NCBI GenBank assembly: GCA_934486755.1
Contig: CAKSQT010000047.1
Location: 1 to 13,532 of the forward strand
From: an uncultured Eubacteriales bacterium
GTDB lineage: Bacteria > Bacillota > Clostridia > Oscillospirales > Acutalibacteraceae
Reading direction: 5' to 3'
Length of the DNA: 13,532 nucleotides
Position 1 is the stretch's first letter, and the number at the start of each line of letters is the position of its first letter. Made by a program: the position numbers and the translations under genes. Below the pieces are notes generated by a model. It was not told the origin of the DNA. It ran no database searches and was given only the letters and a program-made list of their open reading frames with translations. Shown piece by piece: positions 8,001 to 13,532 of the stretch.

Positions 8001-8621
8001 CTCTTCAAGAGGACCGACGCGGGATTCAAGCTCGGACATAATATCTTTTAATCTTAAAAGGTTATCCTCCGCGTCGTTTAGTCTGCGTTCAGCCTCTATT
8101 TTGCGGTAGCGGTATTTTGAAATACCTGCCGCCTCTTCAAAAATATCGCGGCGTTCGCCCGACTTTGAACTTATAATATTATCAATCTTACCCTGTCCGA
8201 TCATTGAATAGCCGTCTCTGCCGAGACCCGTATCCATAAAAAGCTCGTTTATATCCTTTAATCGCACGGTAACGTTATTAATGAGATATTCGCTTTCGTG
8301 CGAGCGGTAATAACGTCTTGTAATTGACACAAAATCGTTATCAAAATTCAGCGAACGGTCGGTGTTATTGATGTTAAGAGTAACCTCGCAATATCCGTGA
8401 GGACGGCGGGATTCTGTTCCGCTGAATATAACGTCCTCCATTGACTGACCGCGCAGGCTCTTGGTTGACTGTTCGCCGAGAACCCAACGCACAGCGTCGG
8501 AAATGTTGCTTTTTCCGCTTCCGTTGGGTCCGACTACTGCGGTTATGCCTTTTCCGAATTTCAGGGTCGTCTTATCGGCAAACGATTTAAATCCCTGCAC
8601 CTGTATTGAACTTAACAGCAT
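5043..8621 (-). CDS. smc: Chromosome partition protein SMC
   Basis: ATPase of the SMC-ScpAB condensin, which loads on DNA and compacts and separates sister chromosomes. The 1192 residues match family length. The N-terminal head has Walker A GPNGSGKS at 31-38 and the Q-loop glutamine near 143. A long coiled coil runs about 170-515. The hinge spans about 520-668, with glycine-rich GGGRATFLP and NPGGSLTGGS. A second coiled coil covers about 675-1030. The C-terminal head has the ABC signature LSGGE at 1090-1094 and Walker B FCFLDE with Asp1118 and Glu1119, then a conserved ICVTHRRGTMEAAD. The ATG at 8621 lies 3 nt after the radical SAM stop, with an AAGGAAG site inside that gene. scpA and scpB are not in the window. 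Confidence 0.98.
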   Translation of the reverse strand: MLLSSIQVQGFKSFADKTTLKFGKGITAVVGPNGSGKSNISDAVRWVLGEQSTKSLRGQSMEDVIFSGTESRRPHGYCEVTLNINNTDRSLNFDNDFVSITRRYYRSHESEYLINNVTVRLKDINELFMDTGLGRDGYSMIGQGKIDNIISSKSGERRDIFEEAAGISKYRYRKIEAERRLNDAEDNLLRLKDIMSELESRVGPLEEQSKKAEKFLKYAETKKELEIGLWLHTINTSKDALRSQESKIAAAQLKYKEIEDALSEFDELSEKNSADFARLTSDIEGERRKMAEFNEEILKSNGKITVLNNDIAHNDESVERLKNESLQLSQSDSQARNEIEEKRAAANAELQKKTELENQLRALENELSGLLSDSESISRKIEEQARQLNIISAKIADKRVEMVTAETSVEEINARAGVIGENISEQKQSLEALKNDFDETNELLNKAEENISSCTNSLKGYEMRLDSQEKNFNAVKEKAEGIRLEIEEKRRRVKILSELENNMDGFNNSVKNVMRESEKGTLRGVYGTVSKIINVEKKYSVAIETALGNAIQNIVVETQADAKRAINYLKSTGGGRATFLPVASIKSREFKEHGFEDKYGYVGIASDLVVTDDKYREIIKYLLGGAVIAEDIDCAANIAKDYGYRVKVVSLDGQVINPGGSLTGGSLVKQAGLLSRGNDIARYKKEIEKLSADLEAAQEQLNSAEQKMSAAKADITAAKAELITSNEDKIRILGELRRIGELKENTEKTLEDLVLEQNNSAEKISQLNQVSSVAAKEIAALESEKSSVQSEIDNMSGGRNSISEKRDAISEKITSVKLAVIETGKDADSINAAADSLEELISGRGKRISDIDSEISAILFKNEQLKGDIESLGDEIDGFNDKIKNCEQNISALIEKREQTEKNGVELRNSERERTTERERIGGELARLCERRDIMSKEYDDVIRRLYDEYQLTRSEAEAIGIEIEKPNEAKKQLAEIKSKIRGLGNVNVSAIEEYKEVSERYNFMSGQISDVEQSRSELHKLINQLTSQMQEMFVEGFAKINENFSKTFRELFGGGTASLSLSDPENVLESGINIDVKLPGKNVPSLDGLSGGEKALIALSIYFAIMRVNAPPFCFLDEVDTALDDINVDRFADYMKRSDFSTQFICVTHRRGTMEAADMLYGVTMQEKGVTKLLELNVSELEKKILNSQGA

Positions 8622-8624
8622 TTC

Positions 8625-9620
8625 CTACACTTCCTTTTCAACTCTTATTTCAAAATCTTTCAGTTCGGGAGTTGCCTTAATTCGGCAATCGTACCCCTTT
8701 GCTTTTAAAGTATTTATGTTTTTTCGCTTTTGCCCCACCATTTTAGATACAGAGCCGCTTGAAACATAAATAATATATTTTCCCTTTTCCGCAAGGGATT
8801 CCAACGCTTTTTCAAGCATTATTTGCGATTGGCACAGTTCACTGAAAGCAGGGTGCCAAGGACCCGCAATATAAGCCTCGTTTTCAATCGAATGGAGACC
8901 GAGACGGATAACCCTGATACCGTTATCGGTAAACTTTTTATACAGAACCGTACAAAGCGAAACTGCGTCCTCCAAGGTCTGCGGTTGATATTTATTGTCG
9001 GAATAAAGCGCCGCAAGATCGGTGCCTTTAAGAACAATAGTCGGGTATATTCTCACCGTATCGGGCGAAAGTTTTATTATTGTTTCGGCAGTCTTCAAAG
9101 CGAGTTCGTCGGTATCGCCGTACAGCCCTGTCATCATTTGAAGTCCCAATTCAAACCCCGCCTGTTTTATCATTTCTGACGACCTTACAACGTCTTCGAC
9201 CGAATGACCGCGGTTATTCATTTTCAGCACTCTGGCGCTCATACTTTGAGCGCCAAGCTCAATAGATGTCACACCGTAACTGCGGAGTATTGAAATTATC
9301 TCATCATCAATCGCATCGGGGCGCGTAGAAATTCTTATACCCCTTACCGTACCGTTTTTCACATAAGTATAAGCGGTTTTAAGCAATTCGGTCATATAAT
9401 TACGGTTGATTGCCGTAAAGCTGCCGCCGAAAAAAGCTATTTCCGTATTGTGCGGATCATAACGGCTTGACTTAACCGCAGTTTCAACCGCATTAACAAC
9501 GTCTGATTTCAAAGGCGCTTTAAAGGTGCCTGTTATATACCGCTGATTGCAAAAACTGCACATATTCGGACAACCGATATGCGGAACAAAAACAGAGATA
9601 TTGGCGTGACCCGCGGTCAT
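8625..9620 (-). CDS. Elp3-like radical SAM protein without acetyltransferase domain
   Basis: Radical SAM enzyme of unknown substrate. The iron-sulfur cluster motif is Cys17-x3-Cys21-x2-Cys24 within HIGCPNMCSFCNQR. AFFGGSFTA at 62-70 (the SAM-contacting GGxxT-like strand), STRPDAID near 98-105, and the SIELGAQSM and LQMMTGLYGDT segments follow the Elp3/YhcC group. The C-terminal third resembles the small domain that follows the barrel in Elp3-type proteins, but at 331 residues there is no room for the GNAT acetyltransferase half of true Elp3. Such genes are often annotated as elongator protein 3 homologues or Fe-S oxidoreductases in Clostridia. The start ATG overlaps the rnc stop by 4 nt (ATGA), with GGTGAGG upstream. 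A role in tRNA modification is only inferred from Elp3 and the RNase III neighbour. Confidence 0.9.
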   Translation of the reverse strand: MTAGHANISVFVPHIGCPNMCSFCNQRYITGTFKAPLKSDVVNAVETAVKSSRYDPHNTEIAFFGGSFTAINRNYMTELLKTAYTYVKNGTVRGIRISTRPDAIDDEIISILRSYGVTSIELGAQSMSARVLKMNNRGHSVEDVVRSSEMIKQAGFELGLQMMTGLYGDTDELALKTAETIIKLSPDTVRIYPTIVLKGTDLAALYSDNKYQPQTLEDAVSLCTVLYKKFTDNGIRVIRLGLHSIENEAYIAGPWHPAFSELCQSQIMLEKALESLAEKGKYIIYVSSGSVSKMVGQKRKNINTLKAKGYDCRIKATPELKDFEIRVEKEV

Positions 9621-10297
9621 ATAGCCTCACCCATAAGTTCAAGCGCCTGTTTAGCCGCCATTTGCTCTGCCTGTTTCTTGTTATGTCCGCTGCCCCTGCC
9701 GATAACGTTTGAGTTAAGATGAACCTCAACGGTAAACAGCTTATCGTGATCGGGACCGTTTTCGTCGGTCAGAATATAGGTAACGGATTCCTCTGGATTA
9801 CGCTGAATTATCTCCTGCAAAGCAGTTTTATAATCTTTGAACAGTTCGTTGCCCGTATGTTCAAGCTCGCGAAGGACAAAATTCATTACATGGCGTTTTG
9901 CGACCTCCATACCGCCGTCAAGAAACATTGCGGCAAGCACCGCCTCAAACGCGTCGGCAAGAATTGAATCACGGTCACGCCCGCCGTTGTGATCTTCACC
10001 TTTACCTAGCAGAAGATGATCGCCAAGTCCTATCTCGCGCGAAAAACCGCAAAGCGCTTTTTCACAAACTAGCGAAGCGCGGAGTCTTGTTAGTTCACCC
10101 TCAGGCATTTTCGGAAAATTCTTATAGATGTATTCCGAAACGATTACCGACAAGACGGAGTCGCCCAAAAATTCCAACCGCTCGTTTGAAGAAAATCCAT
10201 TGCGGACTTCGTTGGCATACGACGAGTGTGTGAGCGCGTTTTTAAGCAGATTTTTGTTCTTGAACTTATAATTTAACTTTTCTTCCAAAGAATTCAT
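9617..10297 (-). CDS. rnc: Ribonuclease III
   Basis: Endonuclease that cuts double-stranded RNA, used in rRNA maturation and in turnover of structured or antisense-paired RNA. At 226 residues it is full length. The catalytic domain carries the signature NERLEFLGDS at 38-47, with Asp46 in the catalytic position, and DAFEAVLAAMFLD near 115-127, whose Glu118 is the second key catalytic residue. A double-stranded RNA-binding domain spans about 155-223, starting DYKTALQEIIQ and ending with GHNKKQAEQMAAKQAL, the lysine-rich RNA-contact helix. The ATG at 10297 is 13 nt after plsX, and its AAAGGA site overlaps the plsX stop. In many Firmicutes acpP sits just upstream; here it does not. Confidence 0.97.
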   Translation of the reverse strand: MNSLEEKLNYKFKNKNLLKNALTHSSYANEVRNGFSSNERLEFLGDSVLSVIVSEYIYKNFPKMPEGELTRLRASLVCEKALCGFSREIGLGDHLLLGKGEDHNGGRDRDSILADAFEAVLAAMFLDGGMEVAKRHVMNFVLRELEHTGNELFKDYKTALQEIIQRNPEESVTYILTDENGPDHDKLFTVEVHLNSNVIGRGSGHNKKQAEQMAAKQALELMGEAI

Positions 10298-10310
10298 TTT
10301 CTACATTCCT

Positions 10311-11309
10311 TTATTGATTATCGGATGAAATATACTTTGAAACAGTATCTATTACGCCCGTTTCGGCAAATTTGACCGCCTGACGTACAGCATTCTTTAT
10401 CGCGCGGGCATCAGAACTGCCGTGCGCTTTAACAACAGGTTTTGAAACACCCATCAAGAGCGCTCCGCCGACCTCGGAGCTGTCCATCATTTTTTTCAGT
10501 CCGTACAGATCCTTTTTAAGAACAAGTGCCGCAAGCTTATTAGGCAGACTCTTATACATCGCCTGTTTTATTAACTTAAATAAAGTTGTAGATGTGCCCT
10601 CAATTAGTTTAAGCGCTATATTTCCTGTAAATCCGTCGGTTATGACGGCGTCACAAACGCCTTTCGGCATTTCACGCGATTCAATATTTCCGACAAACTC
10701 AAAGGGAGCCTCGCTCATAAGTCGGTATGCCTCTTTTTGAAGCTCGCCGCCCTTTGTATCCTCTGTGCCGATATTGAGGAGTCCTATTTTAGGATTAGTC
10801 CTGCCTTCAACCTTTTCAAGATATACATTTGCCATTATTCCGAACTGAACCAGCATTTCGGGACGACATTCTGCATTTGCGCCCATATCCATAAGCATAT
10901 ACGTACCGTCTGGGGACGGTATTAATCCCGCGAGAGCGGGGCGTTTAACGCCCTTTATACGCTTTACAATAAGCGTACCGCCTACAACAACGGCGCCCGT
11001 AGAGCCTGCGGAGACAAACGCATCTGCCCTGCCCTCCGCCAATTCAACAAATGCAAGAGCCATAGAACTGCCTTTGTGGGCTTTGACAAGCGAGGTCGGT
11101 TCATCGTGCATAGAAATTACATCTTCGGTATGTATTATCTTCAAATCGCCTGCGAATGACAGACCGTTTTCCTTAATACAGTTTTCGATTGTTTTTCGGT
11201 CGCCTGTAAGCGTTATATCTATATTAAGTTCGTTAGACGCAAGCGCCGCGCCTTTTATTATTTCAACAGGAGCATTATCGCCGCCAAAGGCATCAATTAC
11301 CACGCGCAT
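10311..11309 (-). CDS. plsX: Phosphate acyltransferase PlsX
   Basis: Peripheral membrane enzyme that converts acyl-ACP to acyl-phosphate, the donor used by PlsY in phospholipid synthesis. With the chosen start it has 332 residues, normal for the family. The hallmark N-terminus is MRVVIDAFGGDNAP. Later conserved blocks are SAGSTGA, LMDMGANAEC, LNIGTEDTKG and VITDGFTGNIALKL, with GGALLMGV and KAHGSSDA near the C-terminus. An in-frame ATG at 11321 would add MWNK, but it directly follows its possible AGGA and does not match relatives. The ATG at 11309 has GTGG at 6 nt and AGGA at 11 nt upstream, and lies 1 nt after the trmFO stop. fapR, fabD and acpP, often its neighbours, are absent here. Confidence 0.95.
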   Translation of the reverse strand: MRVVIDAFGGDNAPVEIIKGAALASNELNIDITLTGDRKTIENCIKENGLSFAGDLKIIHTEDVISMHDEPTSLVKAHKGSSMALAFVELAEGRADAFVSAGSTGAVVVGGTLIVKRIKGVKRPALAGLIPSPDGTYMLMDMGANAECRPEMLVQFGIMANVYLEKVEGRTNPKIGLLNIGTEDTKGGELQKEAYRLMSEAPFEFVGNIESREMPKGVCDAVITDGFTGNIALKLIEGTSTTLFKLIKQAMYKSLPNKLAALVLKKDLYGLKKMMDSSEVGGALLMGVSKPVVKAHGSSDARAIKNAVRQAVKFAETGVIDTVSKYISSDNQ

Positions 11310-11310
11310 T

Positions 11311-12621
11311 TTATTCCACATCCTTTACAAATTCATCAAACCAATTAAGTGACCGCGCCGAAAGCGCGGCGTACCGTTCACGCTTATCACGTATATGCTC
11401 AGCAAGCGGAGGGATTATCCCGAAATTTGCACCCATAGGCTGAAAATCCGTTACGGTCTCATCACAAATATATTTCAGCAAGGCGCCCGTCATAGTAAAC
11501 TCGGGCAATATCAGCGGTGCTTCGCCGTTCAGGCGCCGCACTGCGTTTATTCCTGCGGCAATTCCGCAGGCGGCGGATTCCATATATCCCTCAACCCCCG
11601 TTATCTGACCCGCAAAAAAAACATTTTCGCGTTTTTTCAGGGAAAGATCTCGGGACAGCAGTTTAGGAGAATTGATAAACGTATTACGGTGCATTACGCC
11701 GTAACGGACAAAATCGGCGTTTTCAAGACCAGGTATCATAGAAAAAACGCGCTTTTGTTCGCCGAATTTCAGGTTGGTTTGAAATCCAACCATATTAAAC
11801 ATTGTGGCGTCAGCATTTTCTCTGCGGAGCTGAACCACCGCCCAAGGTCGGTGGCCTGTCCTCGGGTCACGCAATCCTACGGGTTTCAGGGGTCCAAAAC
11901 GAATTGAATCCTCCCCGCGTTTAGCTAGTATTTCAACAGGCATACAGCCCTCATAAACATTTATAGGACGGTCAAAATCCTTCAATTTTGCTGATTCGGC
12001 ATTTATAAGCTCTTTATAAAACGCCTCATACTCCTCCTTGTTCATCGGGCAGTTTATATAGTCTTTATCACCTTTATCGTACCTTGATGCGAAAAAGGCT
12101 TTTGAAAAATCAACACTCTCGGCGGTTACGACGGGAGCGGCGGCGTCATAAAAGCTGAGATTACCGCCGTCGCACAATCCCGCTATTCTTTCAGCAAGCA
12201 CGCCGTCAGTAAGCGGTCCCGTTGCGATTACGGTAATACCGCCGCTCGGTATATCTTCAACAACGGCTTCCGTCACATTGATATTCGGGTTGTTTTTAAT
12301 CTTTTCGGTTATGAAAGAAGAAAATATTTTACGGTCGACAGCAAGTGCGCCTCCCGCGGCAACTGACGAAACATCGGCGGCTTTAAGACACAAAGAACCA
12401 AAACGGCGCATTTCCTCCTTTAAAAGACCAGCCGCGGAATCCACCCTTGACGCTTTGAGCGAATTTGAACAAACCAGCTCTGCAAAATCGGTACTGTGAT
12501 GCGCCGCCGACATTTTAGAGGGTTTCATTTCAACAAGGTCGACCTGTATTCCCTTTGACGCTATTTGCCAAGCGGCTTCGCACCCAGCGAGACCTGCGCC
12601 GATAACGGTTATTTTAGTCAT
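11311..12621 (-). CDS. trmFO: Folate-dependent tRNA m5U54 methyltransferase TrmFO
   Basis: Flavoenzyme that makes 5-methyluridine at position 54 in the T-loop of tRNA, using methylene-tetrahydrofolate as carbon donor. It has 436 residues, the usual length. The FAD-binding GAGLAGCEAAW begins at residue 8. The two catalytic cysteines described in the Bacillus enzyme are matched by Cys51 in ELVCSNSLKA and Cys226 in YEGCMPVEILA. Other family blocks are RFGPLKPVGLRDPRTG, MVGFQTNLKFGEQKRVF and FAGQITGVEGYMESAACGIA, the last closing the FAD site. The start ATG overlaps the topA stop by 4 nt (ATGA), with AAGGAA upstream. The topA-trmFO pair also occurs in Bacillus; there it continues to xerC, here to plsX. 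Confidence 0.97.
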   Translation of the reverse strand: MTKITVIGAGLAGCEAAWQIASKGIQVDLVEMKPSKMSAAHHSTDFAELVCSNSLKASRVDSAAGLLKEEMRRFGSLCLKAADVSSVAAGGALAVDRKIFSSFITEKIKNNPNINVTEAVVEDIPSGGITVIATGPLTDGVLAERIAGLCDGGNLSFYDAAAPVVTAESVDFSKAFFASRYDKGDKDYINCPMNKEEYEAFYKELINAESAKLKDFDRPINVYEGCMPVEILAKRGEDSIRFGPLKPVGLRDPRTGHRPWAVVQLRRENADATMFNMVGFQTNLKFGEQKRVFSMIPGLENADFVRYGVMHRNTFINSPKLLSRDLSLKKRENVFFAGQITGVEGYMESAACGIAAGINAVRRLNGEAPLILPEFTMTGALLKYICDETVTDFQPMGANFGIIPPLAEHIRDKRERYAALSARSLNWFDEFVKDVE

Positions 12622-13532
12622 TTCTTATTTTCCTTAACAGTCTTTTTCGCCCTTGTGGGACACTCGGAATTCATACAGTATTTACGTCCTCTTATTCCGC
12701 TGATTATATAACTGCCGCATTCAGGGCATTTTTCGCCTGTCGGAACACCCGGCGACGCAAAATCACACTCGGGATAATTTGAACAGCCGTAAAACTTCTT
12801 ACCTTTTTTTGAGATTTTCTTTACCAATTTACCGCCGCATTTCGGACAAGGTTGCTTAACTTCGTCCTCAGGTACGGGTTTGGTATTTTTACACTCAGGA
12901 TAACCAGGGCAGGCTAAGAATTTTCCAAATCTTCCTGTTTTAACTACCATTTTTCTGCCGCATTTATCACAGATAACATCGGTTTCTATATCAGGCACTT
13001 TAACGCGCTTTCCGTCAAGCGAATTTTCCGCTTTTTTATATAGCTTGTCAAAGTCGTCGTAAAAATCTCTTACGGTATCTATCCAATCAAGTTTTCCCGC
13101 TCCTATTTTATCAAGTTCTTCCTCCAAACCTGCGGTGAACTTGACATCTACAATACGCTTAAAGTACTCGGTGATCAAATCAGCAACGACCTTTCCGAGC
13201 TCCGTCGGTTTCAAGGATTTCTTTTCCCGTTCAATATAATTACGCTGTAAAATATTTGATATTATAGGAGCGTATGTTGACGGACGGCCGATTCCGTTTT
13301 CATCAAGCGCCTTAATAAGCGTCGGCTCGGTATATCTTGCAGGCGGCTGTGTAAAGTGCTGATTCGGCGTAAGCTCCTTCAATTTCAAAACATCGCCGAC
13401 ATTCATTTCGGGCAGAGCTGCCCCGTCGGCGGTTTCATCGTCCTTGCCCTCCTCGTAAAGCACGGTAAAACCGTCAAATTTAACGCTGTAACCGCTTGCT
13501 TTGAAAAGGTAGTCGCCCGCTGTAACGCTGAC
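12618..13532 (-). CDS. topA: DNA topoisomerase I, C-terminal part (5' end beyond the window)
   Basis: Type IA topoisomerase that relaxes negative supercoils. The frame is open to the right edge, giving the last 304 residues of a protein of roughly 690; the toprim domain and active-site tyrosine lie outside. The visible part has the core segment TPNQHFTQPPARYTEPTLI and GIGRPSTYAPIISNI, both strongly conserved. It ends in three four-cysteine zinc ribbons between about 12971 and 12660: CDKC with CPGYPEC, CPKC with CSNYPEC, and CPEC with CMNSEC. The third has a slightly different second half (Cys-x4-Cys instead of Cys-x5-Cys). A lysine-rich tail follows. A GTG at 13463 is internal, not the start. 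The stop overlaps trmFO, so the two are probably translated together. Confidence 0.97.
   Translation of the reverse strand, partial: VSVTAGDYLFKASGYSVKFDGFTVLYEEGKDDETADGAALPEMNVGDVLKLKELTPNQHFTQPPARYTEPTLIKALDENGIGRPSTYAPIISNILQRNYIEREKKSLKPTELGKVVADLITEYFKRIVDVKFTAGLEEELDKIGAGKLDWIDTVRDFYDDFDKLYKKAENSLDGKRVKVPDIETDVICDKCGRKMVVKTGRFGKFLACPGYPECKNTKPVPEDEVKQPCPKCGGKLVKKISKKGKKFYGCSNYPECDFASPGVPTGEKCPECGSYIISGIRGRKYCMNSECPTRAKKTVKENKK

Noticed and set aside
5547..8109. Several plus-strand open frames of 86-154 codons opposite smc
   Set aside because: Serine/phenylalanine-rich reverse images of the charged coiled-coil codons of smc; smc is intact over its whole length.
11310..11321. Upstream ATG at 11321 as plsX start
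   Set aside because: It adds MWNK before the conserved MRVVIDAFGGD start, overlaps trmFO, and its AGGA directly touches the ATG, leaving no spacer.
11395..11907. A 170-codon plus-strand open frame
   Set aside because: Antisense to trmFO, which carries both catalytic cysteines and the FAD motifs here.
13461..13463. GTG at 13463 as the start of a short zinc-ribbon gene
   Set aside because: The same frame stays open to the window edge and upstream residues continue the topoisomerase I core, so this is an internal valine codon.
1..13532. Novel defence, mobile or biosynthetic system, tRNA/rRNA genes, CRISPR or repeat arrays
   Set aside because: Coding genes of known core families fill essentially all the sequence on one strand; no repeats, integrase, transposase or RNA gene pattern was seen.

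Overview
The window is a stretch of bacterial chromosome carrying a single block of thirteen housekeeping genes, all on the minus strand. It most likely comes from a Firmicute of class Clostridia, possibly of the Oscillospiraceae/Ruminococcaceae type. Three things point there. The order yqeI(yhbY)-nadD-yqeK-rsfS and the set plsX-rnc-smc-ftsY are Firmicute arrangements. TrmFO is the folate-dependent tRNA methylase typical of Firmicutes. The genes use AGGAGG-type ribosome binding sites and TTG starts. The class is an inference from gene order and protein style; no rRNA is present to confirm it.

In transcription order (from high to low coordinates) the genes are: topA (3' part only, cut by the right edge), trmFO, plsX, rnc, an Elp3-like radical SAM gene, smc, ftsY, rdgB, yhbY, nadD, yqeK, rsfS and leuS (5' part only, cut by the left edge). 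Every junction is tight: overlaps of 1, 4, 4, 11 and 11 nt, two exact abutments, and gaps of 1, 3, 13, 19 and 24 nt. Only about 60 nt in the whole window lie outside genes on my start choices. No stretch above 24 nt lacks a gene, so there is no room between genes for a terminator, a long leader or an RNA gene, and I see none. The pattern suggests one long transcript with translational coupling, possibly with promoters inside genes that I cannot identify by eye.

Functionally the block joins DNA topology and chromosome organisation (TopA, SMC), tRNA modification, charging and RNA processing (TrmFO, RNase III, LeuRS, perhaps the radical SAM protein), phospholipid synthesis (PlsX), protein targeting (FtsY), nucleotide-pool cleaning and NAD/Ap4A metabolism (RdgB, NadD, YqeK), and ribosome assembly or silencing (YhbY, RsfS). 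All complete genes look intact, with their main motifs present and no frameshifts. I see no mobile element, repeat array, CRISPR or defence system. I do not think this window holds an undescribed system. The points most worth a second look are the short radical SAM gene between rnc and smc, the lack of a T-box leader directly before leuS, the absence of acpP between plsX and rnc, and the fusion of clusters that are separate in Bacillus.
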